The notes under the pieces were generated by a model that made no database searches, had not been told where the DNA came from, and saw only the letters and a program-made list of their open reading frames with translations. This document shows positions 57,305 through 64,000 of a stretch of DNA of 64,000 nucleotides, piece by piece. The stretch comes from CAYOWQ01 sp964407695. GTDB lineage: Bacteria > Planctomycetota > Phycisphaerae > Phycisphaerales > SM1A02. The position numbers and the translations under genes were made by a program. The stretch's first letter is position 1. Each line of letters opens with the position of its first letter. The stretch is taken from the NCBI GenBank assembly GCA_964407695.1, contig CAYOWQ010000008.1:124001-188000 (forward strand). The letters are read 5' to 3'.

Positions 57305-58846
57305 TCATTGCGCCCACGCATCATTCCAGTTCATACCTGCGGGGATGGCCACATCGGCGCTGGACTCCACCATGCTGGCAATTGGGTAGGCGCAATAGTC
57401 AGCACTGAAAGCCCCTGCCGGCCGGTGGTTTCCGGAATGCCCAAGTCCTCCAAACGGAAGCGCAGAGCTGGCGCCGGCGGTGCCGTTGTTCCAATTGATG
57501 CAGCCGGCCCGGCATTCAGCAAAGAACTGCTCCCATTCATCGGTGGCGCTTGTAAAGATTGAGGCGGCGAGACCGAATCGGGTCGCGTTCGCCTGCATGA
57601 CGGCCTCGTCGAGCGAATTGACGACGGAGACCTGCAGAATCGGCCCAAAGATCTCCTGATCGCGTTCCAGCGTGAAGGCATCAGCTTCGAGAATCCCCGG
57701 CGAGATGAACCAGCCGCCATGCAGGTCGGGCGAGTCCAGCGCGGTCGATTCCATGATGACCTTGGCCCCGTGGTGCACCAGTTTGGCCTGGGCCTGCAAC
57801 ACACTTCGGCGGGCGGCATCGCTCACGATCGGCCCCATGAACACGGGCGACTTCGACAATCCGGGGCCGATCAGGAGATTGGAGGCCGCTTTGCCGAGTG
57901 CAGCGATGAAACGGTCGGCGATGTCGCGATGCACGATGATTCGGCGCGTGCAGGTGCAGCGCTGACCGGTGGTGTTGAACGCGGCCCGGGCACATTCCAC
58001 AACCGCCTGCTTCAGATTGGCCGACGGCATCACGAGCGCCGGGTTGTTTCCGCCCATCTCCAACGCGACGATTCGCCCGGGCGAATCGAGATTCGCTTCA
58101 AGGATGCTTCGGCCGACGCCCCACGATCCCGTGAACAGAATGCCATCAACTTCCGGATGCCGAACCAGCATGCGCGAGGTCTCGGCAGCGCCCTGCACAA
58201 CGTTGAACACGCCGGGCGGCAGACCGACCTCGTGCATCATCTCGGCGATCAGCTGGCCGACACCCGGGGTCTTCTCCGACGGCTTGAAGACGATCGTGTT
58301 GCCGAGGTACATCGCCGGGATAAAGTGGCCGTTGGCGAGGTGAGCTGGAAAATTGAATGGGCCGATCACGGCCATCACCCCGTGCGGCTTAAACCGGCAA
58401 AGGCCCTTTCGCGTGGGAGTTACCGTGACTTCGAATTCAGTCACTCGCTGGAGCGAAGGAGTCGCCAGCGTCAGATCGACTTTGCCGCCCAGCGCCTTGG
58501 CCTCTGCCAATGATTCTGAATAGACCTTTCCCATCTCAAGCGTGATCAGTCGAGCAACCTCTTCCGCCCGGGCCGTCGTGACTTCTTTCCACTTCCTAAG
58601 GAATTCGATGCGACCATCGCGGCCGAGCGCATGCCACGCCGGAAGGGCCTTTCTGGCTGCGCCGACGGCTCGATTCACGTGCTCTGCATTGACATGTCCA
58701 TTCCAGACCGTCTCGGAAGGATTGGCGGGGTTGTGCGAGCTGAGAGCGGGGCCATCGGTTCGGATGAAGGAGCCGTTGACATAGTCGCCGGGCGGATGAG
58801 ACAGGATGGCGTGGCCCGAAGCGGGAGCTGAGGCGGTCGAGGTCAT
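57305..58846 (-). CDS. astD: succinylglutamate semialdehyde dehydrogenase-like aldehyde dehydrogenase
   Basis: A 513-residue NAD(P)-dependent aldehyde dehydrogenase. Motifs are VMAVIGPFNFPAHLANGHFI, TIVFKPSEKTPGVGQLIAEM, VALEMGGNNPALVMP with the catalytic Glu, and TTGQRCTCTRRIIV with the catalytic Cys; the C-terminus ends in FGGLGHSGNHRPAGAFSADY. The PAHLxNG, GNNPALV and QRCTCxRR variants match the AstD subgroup of the arginine succinyltransferase pathway. No other ast gene is in the window, so the symbol is a similarity call. It may act in arginine or related catabolism. Confidence 0.84.
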   Translation of the reverse strand: MTSTASAPASGHAILSHPPGDYVNGSFIRTDGPALSSHNPANPSETVWNGHVNAEHVNRAVGAARKALPAWHALGRDGRIEFLRKWKEVTTARAEEVARLITLEMGKVYSESLAEAKALGGKVDLTLATPSLQRVTEFEVTVTPTRKGLCRFKPHGVMAVIGPFNFPAHLANGHFIPAMYLGNTIVFKPSEKTPGVGQLIAEMMHEVGLPPGVFNVVQGAAETSRMLVRHPEVDGILFTGSWGVGRSILEANLDSPGRIVALEMGGNNPALVMPSANLKQAVVECARAAFNTTGQRCTCTRRIIVHRDIADRFIAALGKAASNLLIGPGLSKSPVFMGPIVSDAARRSVLQAQAKLVHHGAKVIMESTALDSPDLHGGWFISPGILEADAFTLERDQEIFGPILQVSVVNSLDEAVMQANATRFGLAASIFTSATDEWEQFFAECRAGCINWNNGTAGASSALPFGGLGHSGNHRPAGAFSADYCAYPIASMVESSADVAIPAGMNWNDAWAQ

Positions 58847-58927
58847 GGGAAAAGGGTAGCGGGTTCGACGGGCCCCGGGGGGATCACGTTCCGACGATCG
58901 ATTTCGGCGGCGAACCTAGACTGGGTC

Positions 58928-59272
58928 ATGCACAAGCCCGGCTGCGATCCGAACAACATGCAGATGTCGGATGTCCTCTGCGACTTCTGTCACAAGGAGT
59001 GGACGGAGACCATGCCTGTGGTGGAGGGCCACCATGGGAGCATCATCTGTGGCGGTTGCCTGTCGATCGCCTACGCCGCAACCGTGAATGAAGGGATCAA
59101 TACCGGGGCGGAAGGGTATCAGTGCACGATGTGCCTGGAGCAGCGAGCGGAGGATGCGTGGGCAAGCCCGGCATTTCCCGAGGCCACCATCTGTCGCCGA
59201 TGCATCAAGCTGGCGGCGGGCGTCCTGGAGCGAGATGAAGACTTCGCCTGGCGCCGGCCCAAGTCAACCTAG
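58928..59272 (+). CDS. four-cysteine zinc-finger protein, ClpX-zinc-domain-like
   Basis: A 114-residue protein with two CxxC pairs: DVLCDFCHKEWTETMPVVEG followed by SIICGGCLSIAY, then YQCTMCLEQRAEDAWA and ATICRRCIKLAAGVLE. The first C4 cluster resembles the N-terminal zinc-binding module of ClpX in spacing and in the IICGGC second knuckle, though no AAA domain follows. It may recruit substrates or bind nucleic acid. Unknown function; perhaps conserved in planctomycetes. It is isolated by about 330 bases from rpsA. Confidence 0.65.
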   Translation: MHKPGCDPNNMQMSDVLCDFCHKEWTETMPVVEGHHGSIICGGCLSIAYAATVNEGINTGAEGYQCTMCLEQRAEDAWASPAFPEATICRRCIKLAAGVLERDEDFAWRRPKST

Positions 59273-59604
59273 ACACCCACTGTTCTCACTGGTCGAGTCT
59301 GGATACCGAGTCATGGAAATCGGCCTGGGGCGGGTCCGTTCGATGAAGAGAACCCAACGCTGAGACCAAGATCGAGGGGATTGGGTTCGATGTGTAGTGG
59401 GTCAAGACAGCGCCTGGCTAGGAATTCAGATTGTCGGTAACCGGGATTGAAATAGGTATCGCGAAATCGGTCAGGAATTGGAGTACAATCTCTCTCTCGC
59501 CAATTCGCTGGCGGCCCGAGGTTTCCCGGCGTGTGCCGGGACGGGATCAATATCGTTTTTTTCAGCCGCAAGGCGGTCTTGCGGCGGTGGAAAAGAAAGC
59601 ATTC
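59273..59604 (+). promoter_or_regulatory. rpsA leader and promoter region
   Basis: No gene is seen. A TACAAT -10 box at 59484-59489 (its -35 is poor) would start a leader of about 109 bases. The leader folds CCCGGC/GCCGGG (59525-59540, GTGT loop) and CCGCAAG/CTTGCGG (59566-59584, GCGGT loop), separated by ATATCGTTTTTTT. The second hairpin ends 20 bases before the ATG; the only ribosome-binding element is a weak GGAAAAGAAAG. Such a structured leader with no good SD is reminiscent of the autoregulated rpsA leader of gamma-proteobacteria. Confidence 0.55.
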
Positions 59605-61371
<1,767 letters not shown>

Positions 61372-61403
61372 GTCCTCCCAACCGTCCTGGATTCAAAGAA
61401 CGC

Positions 61404-61437
61404 AACGCCCGCGGCCATTCGGCCGCGGGCGTTTTCA
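61404..61437 (+). terminator. Rho-independent terminator of rpsA
   Basis: A 13-bp perfect stem (AACGCCCGCGGCC/GGCCGCGGGCGTT) with an ATTC loop is followed by TTT, 32 bases after the rpsA stop. Confidence 0.9.
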
Positions 61438-61468
61438 CATGGGTGACTGGTGTGATCTGCCCTGATGC

Positions 61469-61552
61469 TTAGCAGAGGGCCGCGAAGGCCAGCAACAGGA
61501 GCAGCAGGAACTTCTTGCGGTTTTCGGTCAGTGCAGCGATCGAGTAGAGCAT
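61469..61552 (-). CDS. 27-residue hydrophobic peptide (candidate sORF)
   Basis: A minus-strand frame from ATG (61552) to TAA (61469) reads MLYSIAALTENRKKFL then LLLLLAFAALC. The polar segment TENRKK precedes an unbroken hydrophobic run of about 12 residues, so the peptide would insert in a membrane, much like small type I toxin or holin-like peptides. GAAAGG lies about 8 bases before the ATG. A weak promoter-like pair lies upstream on the same strand. It fills an otherwise empty gap of 269 bases between rpsA and the next gene. Confidence 0.5.
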   Translation of the reverse strand: MLYSIAALTENRKKFLLLLLLAFAALC

Positions 61553-61640
61553 GGGGCCGGCCTTTCGTATCTTGATTTGTACTCAAGTCTGCCTCAAGAT
61601 TGGCGTGTGTCCATGCCCAGGACATGCCAGGAAGCATTCA

Positions 61641-63503
61641 ATGTTGACTTCACCCGTTATGAACCGCTCTCGTGGGTCGCGATATGTCCTGCGGCAGATT
61701 CTTTGTGTTTTTCTCGGACTTCTGGCGTGCACTTCTGCGCGTGCCCAGGAGCAGGACTGTTCGTTTCCGGACGTTGGAATGGCGGTTGGGGCCTTTCTGA
61801 CGGCTCGTGATTGGACCACGAAGTTTGATCTTCCAGCCTTGGAGGACCCCGCGTCGAAGGTTGAGATGCCGTGCGTCTCGGGCGTCAGCATCATCCTGAG
61901 GCATCAGGCGCGGATCCTGGGAGAGGGTCAGGATTGGTCCGGTGATGCCCTGATGCTTCGCCGGGCCATGGGTCGGGCGTTGGGCGAAGTGCTCAGCGAT
62001 GCGAGTGTCTCGAACGTGCCGGAGCAAATGCGAAACGTGGTCGGGGGCCGTCTGACCATTCAGTTGGAGTTGGCCGGAAAGCCGACTCCGACGCTCGGCG
62101 CCAACTTCGACCAGGTCGTCTCACGACTGACTCCGGGAATCGACGGCGTTGCGCTGAGACGAGGAAACGACTGGCAATACGAGTTCCCAAGTCACCTGTT
62201 GAGCTGGAATACCGCAAGGAATCTCGATCAGGCCTTTCTGCGAATGGCGGCAGATCTTGGCCTGCCGGCGAAAGATCTGCCTCAGTTGACCCGAATCGAC
62301 CGGGTGGGCGCGTATCGATTCAAAACGTTCTGCCTCGTGCAGGGCGACCCCGCAGGAACACCATTTCAGGTCATCCGCGGGGATGAGATTGTTCCACCGG
62401 GACCCCTCGATGTCCCGACTCTGGTTCAGGCGGTGGATCGCTTGATTCAACACATCGAGGCGTCGATCGGCCGTGAGCTGGCCGATGGAACAGTGATCCC
62501 GATCGGCTTGCGCGGGGACTATCGGTCGAGTACGGATCAGTACCGGCCGCTGATCGCGCCGTCATTCGATCAGGCCATGGTTGCCATGGCCCTCGCCCGG
62601 CTCTCGCGGTGCGATTCATTGCCGGAGACGACACGGCACATTGCCCTCGATCTTGCCGAGCAGGTGATCATGGACCTTGCAATCAAGACTTCGTCCGAGG
62701 ACGACGCGCTGGTGAATCCGGCCACGTGCGCTGCGGTGGTGCTGGCCGCAGCGCAGGCCCCTTCGAATCGCGACAACACCACGACAGAATTCGTCGAAGG
62801 AGCAAAGGCTGTGGTGCGATCGTCGTTTGCCGGCAAGGACGGATTCGTCTTGCGATCCGACGACCACAAGGAGACCCTTCGGTTGCCGGCGTCGAAGCAG
62901 GCGCTTCTGGCCGCGGCGATGGCGACGCTCTTTCGCCAGGGTCGATATGTCGATCACGCAACCGCCCGCGAAGCGATCGACGCCGCATGGAAGTCGGGTG
63001 ATGAGGGTCGGACAATCGAGCTTTCGCCGTGGATCATCATGGCGGAGCAGATCATCGCGGGGCAGTCCTCTCAGTTGGCCCATGTCGATGAACTGAAATC
63101 GCTCATTGACGACCTGGACGGCCTGCAGGTGCTCCACTCCCCCGAAGATGCCGGTGTTGAAGGTGGATATGCGGTGCCGAGCCGGCGGGGAACTCCAACG
63201 TTGCCCGATTCGCAGTCGCTTCGATTCGGCGCTGCGAAGGCCATGGCCGGCAAGGAGGAGCGAATCGGACCGGTCGACCCCGGCGACCTGATGATGAGAC
63301 TTCAGGGTTTTGCCCGATTCACTCGACAGCTGACGGCCAGGCCGTCGTCGGCGTGGGCCTTTCCAGCGCCCGACCGGGCTCTCGGAGGTATCCGGGAATC
63401 CCTGATTGACAACGATCAGCCGGTGGCAGCCCAGGCCATGGGAATCATGGCGCTGGCAGAACTACTCGACGCAATGAGTGCTACTCCCCGACCTGCGAAA
63501 TGA
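61641..63503 (+). CDS. large exported protein of unknown function
   Basis: A 620-residue protein; the ATG at 61641 follows GGAAG, and a second possible ATG is at 61659. Signal peptide region YVLRQILCVFLGLLACTSARA, then Cys-bearing NCSFP-like start EQDCSFPDVGMAVGAFL. The next 200 residues resemble helices and short strands, e.g. ASKVEMPCVSGVSIILRHQA and VNPATCAAVVLAAAQAP. The middle (DGTVIPIGLRGDYRSSTDQY) and the C-terminal half are alpha-helical and may form an alpha/alpha-toroid. I recognise no family. It sits alone, with a divergent-oriented tiny ORF upstream and a PilZ gene 6 bases downstream on the other strand. Confidence 0.65.
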   Translation: MLTSPVMNRSRGSRYVLRQILCVFLGLLACTSARAQEQDCSFPDVGMAVGAFLTARDWTTKFDLPALEDPASKVEMPCVSGVSIILRHQARILGEGQDWSGDALMLRRAMGRALGEVLSDASVSNVPEQMRNVVGGRLTIQLELAGKPTPTLGANFDQVVSRLTPGIDGVALRRGNDWQYEFPSHLLSWNTARNLDQAFLRMAADLGLPAKDLPQLTRIDRVGAYRFKTFCLVQGDPAGTPFQVIRGDEIVPPGPLDVPTLVQAVDRLIQHIEASIGRELADGTVIPIGLRGDYRSSTDQYRPLIAPSFDQAMVAMALARLSRCDSLPETTRHIALDLAEQVIMDLAIKTSSEDDALVNPATCAAVVLAAAQAPSNRDNTTTEFVEGAKAVVRSSFAGKDGFVLRSDDHKETLRLPASKQALLAAAMATLFRQGRYVDHATAREAIDAAWKSGDEGRTIELSPWIIMAEQIIAGQSSQLAHVDELKSLIDDLDGLQVLHSPEDAGVEGGYAVPSRRGTPTLPDSQSLRFGAAKAMAGKEERIGPVDPGDLMMRLQGFARFTRQLTARPSSAWAFPAPDRALGGIRESLIDNDQPVAAQAMGIMALAELLDAMSATPRPAK

Positions 63504-63508
63504 CCGCT

Positions 63509-63844
63509 TCAGGCTGCTTCGGAAAGCTGCACCACCGGTGCTTCGCGGTCGAATTCGACCGCGATGACCGTGTTGCCGTCGGTTAGATGGAGGCAGCGAA
63601 TGACGCGACAGGCCTGCATTTCGTCGTTGAGGATGACTGCCTGTCGTCTCTTGAGCGCGATTCCGACATAAACGACATCGCCCGGCACAAATTCGAGCGT
63701 TCGGCCGATGTGAAGCATGGCTCCGCCCACGGAGAGGTCTTCCGACAGCGCGGGGTAGTACTTGCCGCTCCGCGGCTCGTAGACCTTGCACGGGCGAGAC
63801 AGATTGAGTCGCTCAAACCGACGGCGTTCCAGGTCTCGATGCAT
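63509..63844 (-). CDS. PilZ-domain c-di-GMP-binding protein
   Basis: A 111-residue stand-alone PilZ domain. The binding motif RxxxR appears as RRRFERL near the N-terminus and DxSxxG as EDLSVGGAMLHIG, the two c-di-GMP contact sites. Then a beta-barrel core (FVPGDVVYVGIALKRRQAVI and TVIAVEFDR). These are small effectors that couple c-di-GMP to motility, polysaccharide or surface behaviour. It is convergent with the exported unknown (stops 6 bases apart), and the nearby terminator at 63942-63984 belongs to a gene beyond the right edge. Confidence 0.88.
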   Translation of the reverse strand: MHRDLERRRFERLNLSRPCKVYEPRSGKYYPALSEDLSVGGAMLHIGRTLEFVPGDVVYVGIALKRRQAVILNDEMQACRVIRCLHLTDGNTVIAVEFDREAPVVQLSEAA

Positions 63845-63941
63845 GACACATGCTCCGGCGGGCGGGCGACGGATCGGCCGCGGCCAGAAGTGCTATCGGT
63901 CGTTCGGGAGAACGACTTGGGGGGAATTGGGGGTATTCAGT

Positions 63942-63984
63942 TCAAAAACGCCCAAGGCCTCGACAGAATTGCCGAGGCCTTGGG
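63942..63984 (-). terminator. Rho-independent terminator (minus strand) for a gene beyond the edge
   Basis: CCCAAGGCCTCG (63951-63962) pairs exactly with CGAGGCCTTGGG (63973-63984); on the minus strand the stem is followed by CG and a run of five U. The gene it ends lies to the right of the window. Confidence 0.85.
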
Positions 63985-64000
63985 AGATAAACAGAAAACA

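Overview
The window is about 62-65 percent GC, densely coded on both strands, and looks like chromosomal DNA of a planctomycete, most likely class Phycisphaerae. Support comes from a Verrucomicrobia/Planctomycetes/Chlamydiae-type small basic protein (7592-7873), a Planctomycetes/Verrucomicrobia-restricted protein of the Minf_1886 type (33680-34096), several small proteins with the planctomycete CxxCGYDLR zinc ribbon (47596-52090), and two secreted proteins ending in dockerin-like GDxxGDGxVxGxDLGxLLxxW repeats (18925-21423 and 37335-38240). No phage, IS element or CRISPR array was seen.

Layout. 1-3.2 kb: an exporter-type ABC permease (cut by the left edge) and its ATPase, tRNA-Arg(ACG), and kbl, all on the minus strand. 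3.2-11.9 kb: housekeeping genes (zinc-ribbon protein, purA, a TIM-barrel-like protein, moaB, acpS, a membrane-anchored unknown, the small basic protein, an aminotransferase, a possible small RNA, a CPBP protease, rpsT, purB). 11.9-17.5 kb: an ECF sigma/membrane partner pair, then envelope genes (plsY, an O-antigen-ligase-like protein, a lipopolysaccharide-kinase-like protein, a glycosyltransferase). 17.5-25 kb: DinB, endonuclease IV, a large FG-GAP secreted protein, and divergently a VIT/vWA plus vWA pair. 25.2-26.9 kb: a probable metal-handling cassette (Cys-rich secreted protein, HMA lipoprotein, outer-membrane channel-like protein). 27-36 kb: folC, a BchE-like B12/radical-SAM protein carrying two repeat-derived in-frame segments, an unknown leaderless-type gene, tag, an MsbA-like ABC exporter, the Minf_1886 protein, mpg and an amidohydrolase. 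36-41 kb: an OmpA-like lipoprotein, a dockerin-tailed secreted protein, a LolC/E-LolD type ABC system and a STAS protein. 41-45.5 kb: hutI and acnA. 46-52.7 kb: a THUMP-like methyltransferase, tmk and gmk interleaved with four zinc-ribbon/membrane proteins. 53-64 kb: aat, a lamin-tail secreted protein, a P1B-4 metal ATPase, a glycosyltransferase, an AstD-type aldehyde dehydrogenase, a four-cysteine zinc protein, rpsA with a structured leader, a 27-residue hydrophobic ORF, a large secreted unknown and a PilZ protein.

The parts most likely to hold something undescribed are: the BchE-like gene with coding palindromic repeats and its AT-rich divergent control region (28.5-31.1 kb); the VIT/vWA and HMA lipoprotein/outer membrane modules (21.5-26.9 kb); the tiny hydrophobic ORF at 61.5 kb; and several long perfect hairpins lacking U-tracts (26.05, 45.57 and 52.35 kb). 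All calls come from reading the sequence and recalled family features. No database search was run.
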